64,000 nt of DNA from Candidatus Kryptoniota bacterium (GTDB taxonomy: Bacteria; Bacteroidota; Ignavibacteria; Kryptoniales; JAKASW01): positions 1-64,000 of the forward strand of contig JAHECO010000016.1 in the NCBI GenBank assembly GCA_024641705.1. Direction: 5' to 3'. The position numbers and the translations under genes were made by a program. This document shows, piece after piece, positions 17,208-25,788 of this stretch (within the stretch, counting starts at the first letter, position 1; each line of letters opens with the position of its first letter). The notes beneath the pieces are model-generated. The model saw only the letters and a list, made by a program, of their open reading frames with translations, did not search any database and was not told the origin of the DNA.

Positions 17208-17912
17208 ATGAGACTTAAGGACAAAATTGCAATTATTACGGGAGCGTCCAGAGGTATTGGCAGAGCTGTGGCTTACAAATATGCCATTGAAGGGAGTAAA
17301 GTCGTCGCGGTGGCACGTGACGGCGCATTGCTGGATTCACTTCTGGCGGAGATTTCGAAAGAAGCCGGGAGGGCCACAAAAATTCTGGCCGACATCACCA
17401 GGGAAGAGGAGTGTCAGCGTATCATCGAGACCACAATGTCCCTGTACGGAAGAATCGATATACTCGTTAACAATGCTGGATTTCTCGGGAGCCGTAACGA
17501 CATAACGTCGACCAATGCAGAGGAATGGCGCAGGGTATTTGAGACAAACACAAATAGTACCTTCATACTCTCCAAGCTCGCCGCCATCAAGATGAAGGAA
17601 CGGAAGAGCGGCTCAATAATAAATCTTACTTCCGGGGTCGTCAGAAACCCTCAGCCGAAATGGGGGGCGTATCTGCCTTCGAAATTCGCGGTGGAAGGAC
17701 TCACGCTCATGCTTGCGCAGGAGCTTAGAGGTGATGGCATCAGGGTCAATATGGTCGATCCCGGCCGGACAAACACGGATATGATAGTGAAGGCTTTCCC
17801 GGAGATTCCCCGCAACAACTTCAAGTCTCCCGACGACGTTGTCGAGGCATTTGTGTTCCTGGCGTCGGACGAGTCCCGGTTGGTTACAGGCACCCGGATT
17901 TCAGTGATTTGA
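17208..17912 (+). CDS. Short-chain dehydrogenase/reductase (SDR)
   Basis: A 234-residue classical SDR with TGASRGIG (cofactor binding, residues 12-19), NNAG (about 88-91), catalytic Ser in NLTSG and YLPSK (Tyr-x3-Lys). It resembles the FabG / 3-oxoacyl reductase group, but the substrate cannot be read from the sequence. The C-terminus is short: it ends VTGTRISVI with no following glycine-rich tail. The ATG starts at the expected position for the Rossmann fold (RLKDKIAIITGAS). The promoter box lies immediately upstream, which suggests a leaderless mRNA. It is divergent from the HdrD-like gene, so the pair may share regulation. Confidence 0.9.
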   Translation: MRLKDKIAIITGASRGIGRAVAYKYAIEGSKVVAVARDGALLDSLLAEISKEAGRATKILADITREEECQRIIETTMSLYGRIDILVNNAGFLGSRNDITSTNAEEWRRVFETNTNSTFILSKLAAIKMKERKSGSIINLTSGVVRNPQPKWGAYLPSKFAVEGLTLMLAQELRGDGIRVNMVDPGRTNTDMIVKAFPEIPRNNFKSPDDVVEAFVFLASDESRLVTGTRISVI

Positions 17913-17948
17913 GAAGGGCACGAATTCGTCAGGTCCTCCCGGATCTGA

Positions 17949-17979
17949 TTGATATTTACTGCAACTAAATTTATATTTT
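17949..17979 (+). promoter_or_regulatory. Promoter of parAB
   Basis: TTG (17949-17951), 20 bases, TATATTTT (17972-17979), within an AT-rich patch 44 bases before parA. Confidence 0.5.
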
Positions 17980-18023
17980 GTGCACATGAACGCGGTCGAG
18001 AAACAATCTGAAATGGCGACATT

Positions 18024-18869
18024 ATGGGAAAGATAGTTGCCGTCGCCAACCAGAAGGGTGGGGTCGGGAAGACCACGACGACAGTCAATGTGTCTGCATG
18101 CATCGCAGCTATGGAACACAAGGTCCTCCTGGTTGATGTCGATCCTCAATCAAACGCCACAAGCGCGCTGGGCTTCGACAAGAACGAGGAGCATACAAGC
18201 ACATACGACATACTGATTGGTTCTTCCTCCGCCGACACCGCTGTTCGCGACACAACTCTCGCCTATTTGAAGGTTGTTCCTTCCGATATAAACCTTGTCG
18301 GGGCTGAAATAGAACTGGTCGATGTTGAAAACAGGGAAATGCTTCTGAGGAACGCTCTGGCTCCATTGAAAGAGAGTTTCGAGTACGTGTTCATCGACTG
18401 CCCTCCGTCGCTCGGGCTGCTGACGATTAACGCCCTCGTAGCCGCCGACAGTGTCCTTGTCCCCGTACAGACCGAGTATTTCGCCCTTGAGGGGCTGGGA
18501 CAGCTGCTGAACACAATATCGCGCGTCAAACGCAGCCTCAACCCTGACCTGGAGCTTGAAGGTGTGTTGTTGACAATGTTCGACTCCCGGCTGAAGCTCT
18601 CGAACCAAATTGTCGAGGAAGTCCGGAGATACTTCGAGGAACGGGTCTTCAAGACGGTCATTGCCAGAAACGTCAGGCTGAGTGAGGCGCAGAGCTTTGG
18701 AAAACCGATCATACTCTACGATGCGGCATCGCTGGGGGCACGGCACTACATGGAGCTCGGCAGGGAGATTCTCGGAAGAAATTCGGGGTCTGACCCGGCG
18801 CTGCGATCGGATGGAGTTAAGCCCGCCGAGGATAACCCCATGAGCGATAGAGAAAACAATAACGCATGA
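18024..18869 (+). CDS. parA: Chromosome partitioning ATPase ParA (Soj)
   Basis: ParA is the nucleoid-binding ATPase that moves ParB-parS complexes. The 281-residue protein starts with the deviant Walker A box KGGVGKTTT (residues 11-19), has VDVDPQSNATSALG, Walker B in FIDCPPSLGLLT, and the ARNVRLSEAQSFGKPI segment conserved in chromosomal Soj proteins. The C-terminal 25 residues are a divergent polar tail. The stop overlaps the parB start by four bases. The setting (parA-parB-ridA) is chromosomal rather than plasmid-like; no replication gene is nearby. Confidence 0.96.
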   Translation: MGKIVAVANQKGGVGKTTTTVNVSACIAAMEHKVLLVDVDPQSNATSALGFDKNEEHTSTYDILIGSSSADTAVRDTTLAYLKVVPSDINLVGAEIELVDVENREMLLRNALAPLKESFEYVFIDCPPSLGLLTINALVAADSVLVPVQTEYFALEGLGQLLNTISRVKRSLNPDLELEGVLLTMFDSRLKLSNQIVEEVRRYFEERVFKTVIARNVRLSEAQSFGKPIILYDAASLGARHYMELGREILGRNSGSDPALRSDGVKPAEDNPMSDRENNNA

Positions 18870-19804
18870 AATCCAACGTCCGCCTTGGCAGAGGCTTAGA
18901 TGCGCTCATCAAGAAAGATTCGGGAGGTGCGTTCGAATCCCCGGTTTCGCCGGTCTCCCATGTGGGTTCCGTCAACTCAATTTCCAAAATTTCCGTCAGC
19001 AAGGTTAGGGCCAACAGGTTCCAGCCCAGAAAGGATTTCGGGAGGGAAGGGCTTGAAGAGCTCAAGAACTCGATCAAGGAGAATGGGCTTGTCCAGCCTA
19101 TTACGGTAAGGCGGGTAGAAAACGGGATGTTCGAGCTTGTCTCCGGGGAGCGGCGACTGCGGGCGGTTTCCGAGCTGGGCCACAAGGAGATAACCGCCTA
19201 CGTCCTCCAGGTGGACTCCGACACGAAGATGCTCGAACTGGCGCTGACTGAGAACCTGCAACGTGAAGACCTGAACCCTGTCGAGGTCGCCACAGGCTAC
19301 CAGCGGCTGATCGACGAGTGTACGCTGACGCAGGAGCAAGTTGCGGAACGAGTGGGAAAAGATCGCGCCACTGTTGCGAATTTCCTCCGCCTTTTGAAGC
19401 TGCCCGCACAAATTCAAAAGAGTCTGATAGAGGGAGAGATCTCCGCCGGGCATGCAAGAGCCCTGCTGGCCATCGAAAATCCCGTCGAGCAGTTCCGCCT
19501 CTTCAACAGGATCGCCCGTCAAAACCTCAGTGTCCGACAGGTCGAGAAAGAAGTCAGGCTTCTGCTGGGGAAGGAAGGGAAGAGGCAAGGACGGGGTGGG
19601 CGATCGGCAGACCGCGGCACCGAATCCGACGCGACAAACGACCCGGTCATACTCGACCTGATCGACAAAATGAGAAAATACCTGGGCACGAAGGTCAGGA
19701 TAAATTTCACTGGTCCTCACGCGGGTGAGATCAAGATTGAGTTCTACAGCGAGGACGACCTTGGACGCCTGGTCGAAATAATTATACAGGATGAAAAGGA
19801 ATAA
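18866..19804 (+). CDS. parB: Chromosome partitioning protein ParB (Spo0J)
   Basis: ParB is a CTP-dependent DNA clamp that loads at parS. The 312-residue protein opens with the family's GRGLDALI motif. It has the CTP-binding SGERRLRA motif, the ENLQREDLNPVE segment, a helix-turn-helix (TQEQVAERVGKDRATVANFL) and a C-terminal dimerisation region ending in a beta strand. The linker around residue 245 is rich in Lys, Arg and Gly. It is coupled to parA by a 4-bp overlap. I saw no full TGTTTCACGTGAAACA-type parS site in the window. Confidence 0.95.
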   Translation: MKSNVRLGRGLDALIKKDSGGAFESPVSPVSHVGSVNSISKISVSKVRANRFQPRKDFGREGLEELKNSIKENGLVQPITVRRVENGMFELVSGERRLRAVSELGHKEITAYVLQVDSDTKMLELALTENLQREDLNPVEVATGYQRLIDECTLTQEQVAERVGKDRATVANFLRLLKLPAQIQKSLIEGEISAGHARALLAIENPVEQFRLFNRIARQNLSVRQVEKEVRLLLGKEGKRQGRGGRSADRGTESDATNDPVILDLIDKMRKYLGTKVRINFTGPHAGEIKIEFYSEDDLGRLVEIIIQDEKE

Positions 19805-19810
19805 ACGGCA

Positions 19811-20182
19811 TTGAAGATCTTAAATTCTCAGAAGGCACCACAACCGATAGGCCCCTATTCACAGGGCATTGAAGCGGATGGATTCATATTTCTTTCAGGA
19901 CAGATCGGGCTGGACCCCGAGGCCGGTGCGATGGTCGACGGCCTTGTCGCGCAGACAAAGCAGGTTATGCAGAACATTCACGCTGTCCTGGAATCGGCGG
20001 GCTGCAACTTTTCGAACGTGATCAAATCTACGGTCTATCTTCGGAACATGAACGATTTCGCCCAGTTCAACCAGGTGTACGCTGAATACTTCAAAGAAAA
20101 CCCTCCTGCGCGCACTACAGTGGAAGTCTCCGCCCTCCCGAAGAACGCATTGATAGAGATCGACATCATTGCCAGGAAGTAA
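19811..20182 (+). CDS. ridA: RidA family reactive enamine/imine deaminase
   Basis: RidA hydrolyses reactive enamine/imine intermediates made by PLP-dependent dehydratases. The 123-residue protein matches the family's length and has the N-terminal GPYSQGIEADGFIFLSGQIG block. It also has NPPARTTVEVSALP, with the conserved arginine that binds the substrate carboxylate, and a C-terminal LIEIDIIA. The start is a TTG at 19811, six bases after parB, because KILNSQKAPQPIGPYSQ is the expected N-terminus and no ATG is available. It is probably cotranscribed with parAB. Confidence 0.93.
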   Translation: MKILNSQKAPQPIGPYSQGIEADGFIFLSGQIGLDPEAGAMVDGLVAQTKQVMQNIHAVLESAGCNFSNVIKSTVYLRNMNDFAQFNQVYAEYFKENPPARTTVEVSALPKNALIEIDIIARK

Positions 20183-20786
20183 CCTGCCGAAGGTTTCACG
20201 TCTCGGCCTTGCGCTTGCCGTAATTTTCGTCATTGCTCCAATAAGAGGTGAAGCCCAGGTCCACGCAGCAGCAGGTACAACCAACAGCACGCTCGATCTT
20301 CGACAGGCCCTGGGAATCCGGTCCGTTGCATTCGACTCTTCAGGTATGCCTCCGGCTGAATTTGCCGATACTTCAGCGTATATCCGGCAGCAGAAATCAC
20401 CTCTGGCGGCCGTTCTCTTTTCAATTATCCCTGGAGGGGGACAGATCTACAACGGGAGTTATTGGAAGGTGCCGATTGTCTGGGGAATTCAGGGTTATTT
20501 CGTCTCGCAGTGGATAGCGAACAACAAAGAGTACAAGTCCTTCCAGTCCCAGTACTCGAAGTCGATCACTTCTTCAAATCCTACTGGTGACGCGACGACC
20601 AAAGGATTGCGCGACACTTACCTTAGCCAGCGCGACTCTTACACGTGGTACATTGCCGGCACGTATCTTCTCTCAATTCTTGACGCTTACGTCGATGCTG
20701 AATTGTCCGGTTTCGACGTGTCCCCAAATCTCGGTTCGACAGGCTCAGGAAAGACTTTTGCCCTCGCCTTCCGAATGAAGTTCTGA
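20169..20786 (+). CDS. DUF5683 domain-containing protein
   Basis: A protein of about 205 residues with a hydrophobic N-terminal signal-like segment (residues 10-25). The DUF5683 core follows: QQKSPLAAVLFSIIPGGGQIYNGSYWKVPIVWG, described here as a signature spanning about residues 73-105, then two more hydrophobic segments. DUF5683 proteins are small membrane proteins common in Bacteroidota and often lie beside parAB; the role is unknown. The TTG at 20169 overlaps the end of ridA by 14 bp. The last 42 bases overlap, tail to tail, the convergent symporter gene. Confidence 0.8.
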   Translation: MPGSNLPKVSRLGLALAVIFVIAPIRGEAQVHAAAGTTNSTLDLRQALGIRSVAFDSSGMPPAEFADTSAYIRQQKSPLAAVLFSIIPGGGQIYNGSYWKVPIVWGIQGYFVSQWIANNKEYKSFQSQYSKSITSSNPTGDATTKGLRDTYLSQRDSYTWYIAGTYLLSILDAYVDAELSGFDVSPNLGSTGSGKTFALAFRMKF

Positions 20787-22235
20787 CTTCAGCCTCTCCG
20801 TCGCGTCAGCGCCGGCTAAGCCTCTCAACTTCTCGAAGATTCCCGCCAAATAGAAAACCACCGATAGGGATAGGCCCGGATACATCGGCTGGATACCGAG
20901 CGGGTATTGGGGATTCATCGTGCCGCCCGCAATTACTCCCGACAACAACCACGCCAGGGACACTGTCCATCCGAAGGTCATCGAGAGAAAAATATATTTA
21001 CGATCCGCTCTTAGTTTTGGGAAATAGCTCGACATAAGCGGTATGAGAAGCCCCGGTATGAAGACCGTTCCGAGGTCGTACCAGATTTGAATGATCGACG
21101 GGATAAGCAGTGCAATTGCGATCGATATCAGGGCGGTGAGAAAAATCCCGACCTGTGAGTACCGCATGATCCGCCGATGCGATTCGGGCTCGCTTTCGTG
21201 GCGCCGTAACATTCTGAAAAGAATGTCTTTGCCAATGGTTACGGCCGATATGAAGGTCAGGCTTTCAAGGCTCGACATGATTGTCGCCAGAAGCCCCACA
21301 TAGAATAATCCCTTGATGAAGGCGGGAAGCACCATTTCGGCGAGTGCCGGGTAGGACATGGCCGGATGTGCAAGGTGAGGAAGCAGGGCCCTCGCGTAGA
21401 GTCCTGTCACCGAGGTCATGAAATCAAAGAATAACCAAAAGAGTATCGAAAGAAGGATACCGTATCTAGCGACGGATCCTGACTTTGCGGCGTAACATCG
21501 CTGATGAAAAGCTGGATCGATCAACGTCCAACTTGCTATGAAGAACCATGCGATAATATACTGCCAGGAGTTTCCGCCCGTCAGTGTCAAATGACCCGGT
21601 GGAACGTGTGAGTTGATGAATGAGAGACCGCCGTAGTTCAGGTAACAGAAGGGAAGGATCACGCCGAAACCGATGTACATCATTACGAATTCAAAGGCGT
21701 TGGTCTTGACGTCTGAGTGAAGCCCGCCGGAATAGAGATACGCTATCGAAACCGCCGTGGCAAAGACGACTGACAGTACCAACGACCAACCGAAGAGCAT
21801 CTCGACGATTATTCCCACCATGAGAACGTAGGGAGCTGGTGTGACGATGAAGAGAGTGAGAAAAGAACCCATGTTAGCGGTGCGGTCTCCGTAGGTTTCC
21901 CTGAGCTTATCGGGAATCGTGTGGAGTTTAGCTTTATGGATTCTCGGCGCCAGGAATACCGCGAATATTACCGCAAAGACATAGTAAGGCACGCCGAAGA
22001 TGAACCAGTTAGATATGCCGTACCTGTATGAGAACTCACCGACGCCAAGTATGCCTCCATACCACGTCGACACCAGCGTCGCAATGAATACCGGCAGCGT
22101 GAGGCTCCTGCCGGCAACAAGGTATTCATCAAGATGACCGCGTGCCTTCCTCGCGGCGCGAAACCCGACAAAGACGACGGCTGAGAAATACACGACTATA
22201 ACGAGCCAATCCGTCAGAGCAAGTTTTACGGTCAT
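20745..22235 (-). CDS. Sodium:solute symporter, candidate thiamine or thiamine-precursor transporter
   Basis: A 496-residue SSS-family inner-membrane transporter with about 13 hydrophobic segments, starting LALTDWLVIVVYFSAVVFVG. The family's DEYLVAGRSL and STWYGG blocks are near the N-terminus, and MSSLESLTFISAVTIGKDI lies in TM8/9. It is the third gene of an operon headed by a TPP riboswitch and overlaps the thiamine pyrophosphokinase stop by four bases. In Bacteroidota this slot usually holds PnuT. Predicted thiamine-regulon symporters of this family (ThiV) are known elsewhere, so uptake of thiamine or a precursor is the best inference. Its 3' end overlaps the DUF5683 gene by 42 bp. Confidence 0.85.
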   Translation of the reverse strand: MTVKLALTDWLVIVVYFSAVVFVGFRAARKARGHLDEYLVAGRSLTLPVFIATLVSTWYGGILGVGEFSYRYGISNWFIFGVPYYVFAVIFAVFLAPRIHKAKLHTIPDKLRETYGDRTANMGSFLTLFIVTPAPYVLMVGIIVEMLFGWSLVLSVVFATAVSIAYLYSGGLHSDVKTNAFEFVMMYIGFGVILPFCYLNYGGLSFINSHVPPGHLTLTGGNSWQYIIAWFFIASWTLIDPAFHQRCYAAKSGSVARYGILLSILFWLFFDFMTSVTGLYARALLPHLAHPAMSYPALAEMVLPAFIKGLFYVGLLATIMSSLESLTFISAVTIGKDILFRMLRRHESEPESHRRIMRYSQVGIFLTALISIAIALLIPSIIQIWYDLGTVFIPGLLIPLMSSYFPKLRADRKYIFLSMTFGWTVSLAWLLSGVIAGGTMNPQYPLGIQPMYPGLSLSVVFYLAGIFEKLRGLAGADATERLKSELHSEGEGKSLS

Positions 22236-22858
22236 ACGTCCTTTATCATAACGAGAAGGCCGCCTTCACGAACCACGATCCTGATATCTTCTGCCGCGGA
22301 ACGGTTGCTGACACCGTGACCGCCTTTCGGTAGCACCGCCTTGCTGAGCTCGAACTCCAGACCGTCGGTAGTGATGACCGTCTCGTCGACCATGGCAATG
22401 AGAGATACGGTCGTACCCAGCGGAATCCTCTCGCCGAGAGTCTCAGTCACAGGAAAGATCACGTACTCTTCGTCGGCCAGGACGATGTGACACTTCCTTG
22501 AATATTCGAAGGCGATGATGAGATTTGCCAGCGTGTGGTCGATCCTGCCGCCGGAGAACGCCGTTACAAGGAAGTTGTCCATCCCTCGATCCAGCATGAC
22601 ATCCAGGGTCTTCTCGAAATCCGTGTTCGCCTGCGAGGGGACTCTCACTATTTCAGAGGTCGGAGGTAAGTCTGTACGGTTATCGAGCGAGTCCAGGTCG
22701 CCGACGACAAGATTCGGGACGTAGCCGGTCAGCAGCGCCTTGTTGGCGCCGCCGTCGGCGCAGACAATACTAGCCGGCCGGCTGACAAGCCGTCGGAGTC
22801 TTGCCGCACTCGGGGGCTGGCCATTGCAAAAGACGAGCGAGAAATTGTCAAACTTCAT
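22232..22858 (-). CDS. Thiamine pyrophosphokinase
   Basis: This enzyme transfers pyrophosphate from ATP to thiamine, converting salvaged thiamine directly to TPP. The 208-residue protein shows CADGGANKAL, VVGDLDS, ANTDFEKTLDVML, the GGRIDHTLAN motif and a C-terminal domain with GVSNRS. These are the nucleotide- and thiamine-binding motifs of bacterial TPK. The start follows the receptor stop by four bases. It lies in the riboswitch-controlled operon between an outer-membrane receptor and an inner-membrane symporter, so import is followed by trapping as TPP. No thiC, thiE or thiD gene is present in the window, in keeping with salvage. Confidence 0.94.
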   Translation of the reverse strand: MKFDNFSLVFCNGQPPSAARLRRLVSRPASIVCADGGANKALLTGYVPNLVVGDLDSLDNRTDLPPTSEIVRVPSQANTDFEKTLDVMLDRGMDNFLVTAFSGGRIDHTLANLIIAFEYSRKCHIVLADEEYVIFPVTETLGERIPLGTTVSLIAMVDETVITTDGLEFELSKAVLPKGGHGVSNRSAAEDIRIVVREGGLLVMIKDV

Positions 22859-22862
22859 CTGC

Positions 22863-25406
22863 CTACAAGCCGACGGTGCAGCTCAAGAAGAAATTCCGTG
22901 TCGCAGCAGGGAAGAAGTAGACCCCTTCGCCGTGTGCGATGTACACACGGTTGAGCAGGTTATTCACATACAGTTTGAATTCAACAGAAGACATCGAGAA
23001 CAATTTTCTGAGCTTATACGAGACCCAGGCATTGACGACAAAATATGGGTCTATCATCCTGGATGCAAGATTGAAATTGTCCGTGTACTGGGATCCTGCG
23101 TACTGGCCAAGGAGAACGACCGACATGTCGCCCGCGGTATAAGAGCCCCTGATGTTTCCCATCAACTCCGGAAAACCGGATATCCTGTTTCCATCGAGCG
23201 ATATGCCGGAGGATGAAGTGTTCCCGAGGCTGTCCGTGTAGCTCGTGTACTCTATCAACCTGTTCCTGCTCAACGTGATATTCCCGTAGAGTGAGAAGTT
23301 GCGGGTGACCGATGCGCTCCCCTCGAGTTCCACGCCGATGTGGCGTGTGCGTTTTGCATTTCCGGTGATCGGCTGTCCGTACTGATCGAGGAGGCCGTTT
23401 GAGACGAGTTCATTATAGAACTCCATCCAATACGCGGTTACGCCTGCACGGAAGCGGTTGTTCGAAAAACGATAACCGAGTTCAAAGTCGTTTAATGTCT
23501 CCGGCTCCACGAGCGGACCGCCGAAGTTGTAGGTGCCGTCGCTGTTGAGGGCAAAGTGCGGAGCTTCACCACCGCTGGACTCGTCTGCATTATAGAGGCT
23601 CACTAGCCTGGGCTCACGTGATGTCCTGCTGACGCTGATGTAAGCGCTGGATGTGGGACTAATGTTGTAGTTTAGGCCGAGCCGGGGGTTGAAGAAATGA
23701 TACGGAACTACGAAGTGCGTCCCCACAAATTTCTCATCGAATAGGTCATACTGTTTGAATTGGTATTCTAAGTCGAGCATCAAAGTGGCCTGGGATGAGA
23801 GGTCGTAGAGCTCATGTCCGTAGAGAGCGGCAACGTCGGTCCGGGCCTGCCATTGGTTATAGCGGTATCCTGCCGGCACTCCCGGTGGTAGATCCTGTGC
23901 CCACCGGATGGTTGCCCAGTGATTGGAAACGTTCTGAGCGAGCTCTGCGCCGATTACGAGGCTGCCGTTGAGGTGGCGTATCGTGAGGCGTGGTATCCAT
24001 CCGTATTGTTTGAGACCGACGTAAGCGTGGATCAAAGCGTCACCCGGATTGCCTGTGGGATGAAAACCATACTCGGAGGTAATCCTGAAGTAACTGGTAT
24101 CTGCCCAAGAACCGTCATAGTCGTAGAAACCAGAACCGAGCACAAGGAAGAACGAATTGTTGAGAGTAAGGGCGGGGGAGAGCCTGATTTCGTTCAGGAG
24201 TTCGAAATGAGGCTGCGAGAAGTTTTCAATTTCCGAAGGTCTTCTCGGGACCGCGTAGACTGTATCCTTCCCATCAGACGATATGTATCTTGTCATATTA
24301 GGTGAGTAGTTGACCCAACTGCTGTCTGAATTCCAGTCATCCCAGTTGGAAGTTCTGAGATTCTTATCCAGAGCGGCGAATTTCGGGAGTCCCAGGTATG
24401 AGAGTCCATCTGAAATCGGGCCGCCGTACATGTTAACTGTAGTCGTCATGTTCGCGTCATACCTCGTCGCACTCAGGAAGTAACTGTTAAGGTCGACCCA
24501 GGAGCTCTGTCGGTAACCGTCGGTCATGTTCTTGGCAAGGTGGGCGTAGAATGTGTATTTGCCGTCGATCAGCCCCGAACCGAACGTCGCCGAGTAGCGT
24601 CGCGTCATACCGGTTCCAAAGAGACGGTCCGAAAGATTTCCATCCGGAGATTCACCGGTGGAGCCGGCACCGAAGGATAGGGTAAGTTGGCGCTCACTTC
24701 CGAGGTTTGTGGTCTCCACGTTAATTGAGCCGCCTATCGCCGGAGCCCCGTAGAATTCGTTTCCCGCACCGCGCTGTACCTGAACGATTTGAGTTGACGC
24801 CTGGAGGTCCGGCACGTCGATCCAGTATACGTTATGATCCTCAGGATCGTTCTGAGGAATACCGTTGATCATTATCGATATCCTGCGCTGGTCAAACCCG
24901 CGCATGGTTATGTATGAGTAGCCGATACCTTCGCCGTTTTCCGAATATTGTGTTATCGACGGAAGCTGCGACAGGAGGACAGGAATATCCTGAACGGCAT
25001 ACTGCTCTTTGATGGAACTGTTTGTGAGATTGCTGAACGTGACCGGCGAGCGTCTCGCCTGGGCGAACTGGGCAGTCACTAGAATAGGACGCAGCTGAAA
25101 CGTTCTTCTTTGCAGGGCCACAATGAAATGAGCTCCTGGTGCCTCATGTGTCACCGATGTGGTGGTGTATCCAGGTGCTTTCACCTCAAACCGATAAGAG
25201 CCAGGCCGAATGCCGGGAAACTCGAATGATCCATTTCCGTCTGTCAGTGTGCTGTCAGCACCCGGGAAGATTGTCACAACCGCCTGAGGAATCGGCAGGT
25301 TGTCGGTAGAGTCTATTATTGTACCCTTGACTGACACGGCTTGCTGGGCGCGAGCGTTCAGCCCCAGTCCAAGTAGCAAAGACAAGCTAAGTATTAAAGA
25401 CTTCAT
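22863..25406 (-). CDS. TonB-dependent outer-membrane receptor, probable thiamine uptake
   Basis: A gated beta-barrel receptor of 847 residues from the chosen start. It has a signal peptide (MKSLILSLSLLLGLGLNARA), then a carboxypeptidase-regulatory-like domain (about residues 24-105), a plug with DIPVLLSQLPSITQYSENGEG and QRGAGNEFYGAPAIGGSINVE, and a long C-terminal barrel. The ATG at 25406 is preferred because AGGAG lies seven to eight bases before it and the signal peptide starts there. An in-frame ATG at 25493 would add 29 residues and lies just behind the riboswitch. Thiamine as ligand is inferred from the TPP riboswitch and the downstream kinase, as in the OmpThi group. Confidence 0.9.
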   Translation of the reverse strand: MKSLILSLSLLLGLGLNARAQQAVSVKGTIIDSTDNLPIPQAVVTIFPGADSTLTDGNGSFEFPGIRPGSYRFEVKAPGYTTTSVTHEAPGAHFIVALQRRTFQLRPILVTAQFAQARRSPVTFSNLTNSSIKEQYAVQDIPVLLSQLPSITQYSENGEGIGYSYITMRGFDQRRISIMINGIPQNDPEDHNVYWIDVPDLQASTQIVQVQRGAGNEFYGAPAIGGSINVETTNLGSERQLTLSFGAGSTGESPDGNLSDRLFGTGMTRRYSATFGSGLIDGKYTFYAHLAKNMTDGYRQSSWVDLNSYFLSATRYDANMTTTVNMYGGPISDGLSYLGLPKFAALDKNLRTSNWDDWNSDSSWVNYSPNMTRYISSDGKDTVYAVPRRPSEIENFSQPHFELLNEIRLSPALTLNNSFFLVLGSGFYDYDGSWADTSYFRITSEYGFHPTGNPGDALIHAYVGLKQYGWIPRLTIRHLNGSLVIGAELAQNVSNHWATIRWAQDLPPGVPAGYRYNQWQARTDVAALYGHELYDLSSQATLMLDLEYQFKQYDLFDEKFVGTHFVVPYHFFNPRLGLNYNISPTSSAYISVSRTSREPRLVSLYNADESSGGEAPHFALNSDGTYNFGGPLVEPETLNDFELGYRFSNNRFRAGVTAYWMEFYNELVSNGLLDQYGQPITGNAKRTRHIGVELEGSASVTRNFSLYGNITLSRNRLIEYTSYTDSLGNTSSSGISLDGNRISGFPELMGNIRGSYTAGDMSVVLLGQYAGSQYTDNFNLASRMIDPYFVVNAWVSYKLRKLFSMSSVEFKLYVNNLLNRVYIAHGEGVYFFPAATRNFFLSCTVGL

Positions 25407-25427
25407 CACTTCTCCTAAAACTAATAA

Positions 25428-25480
25428 ACCGTTTCCGTTTCCGACGTGGGAAATATCCAACAGTCGAAAAGAGAAACGGT
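25428..25480 (-). terminator. Possible riboswitch expression-platform hairpin
   Basis: On the minus strand ACCGTTTC (25480-25473) can pair with GAAACGGT (25435-25428), with an inner CGAC/GTCG pairing, and is followed by TTTATTAGTTTT. It lies between the TPP aptamer and the receptor start, the right place for ligand-controlled termination. The loop is long, so this is tentative. Confidence 0.35.
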
Positions 25481-25494
25481 CTAAGAGAAGCATC

Positions 25495-25586
25495 GTCCAT
25501 TTTCCTCCGCTGGAATTACCCAGATCAGGTTCGTAGGGTTTTATCTCAGCCGTCCCATTTTCTCCGGGACAGCACCCCTAACGGAC
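25495..25586 (-). promoter_or_regulatory. TPP riboswitch (THI element)
   Basis: The minus strand carries the conserved TPP aptamer: GGGGTGC, GGCTGAGAT, ACCC, GAACCTGATCTGG and TAATTCCAGCGGAGGAAA, in the right order and spacing. The P1 helix can form between GTCCGTT (25586-25580) and AATGGAC (25501-25495). The promoter's -7 box ends four bases before P1, so the transcript should begin at the aptamer. It controls the receptor, thiamine pyrophosphokinase and symporter genes, presumably switching them off when TPP is plentiful. Confidence 0.96.
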
Positions 25587-25589
25587 AAA

Positions 25590-25620
25590 CGAATTTAACG
25601 TCTCATCGGACCCAAATCAA
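25590..25620 (-). promoter_or_regulatory. Promoter of the thiamine salvage operon
   Basis: TTG (25620-25618), 20 bases, TAAATTCG (25597-25590), placing the expected transcription start at the 5' strand of the riboswitch P1 helix. Confidence 0.6.
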
Positions 25621-25788
25621 GATTGAAGATTGACAATGAGAAGAGTCCTACGGGATGTATCGAGTAATGGGCATAACGGGAGGGGAGGAGAAAGCGCAGA
25701 GTGCGGGGGCCTAAGCGACGGTTCGCTCGCCAGTGGCGGTCCAAACTCAAGGTAACATAATGCTTATTCTGTAACTACTAAACGGCAT

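Noticed and set aside
17913-20200. parS sites near parAB
   Set aside because: Looked for TGTTTCACGTGAAACA-like palindromes. Only a half-match (GTTTCACG near 20195) was found, without the other arm.
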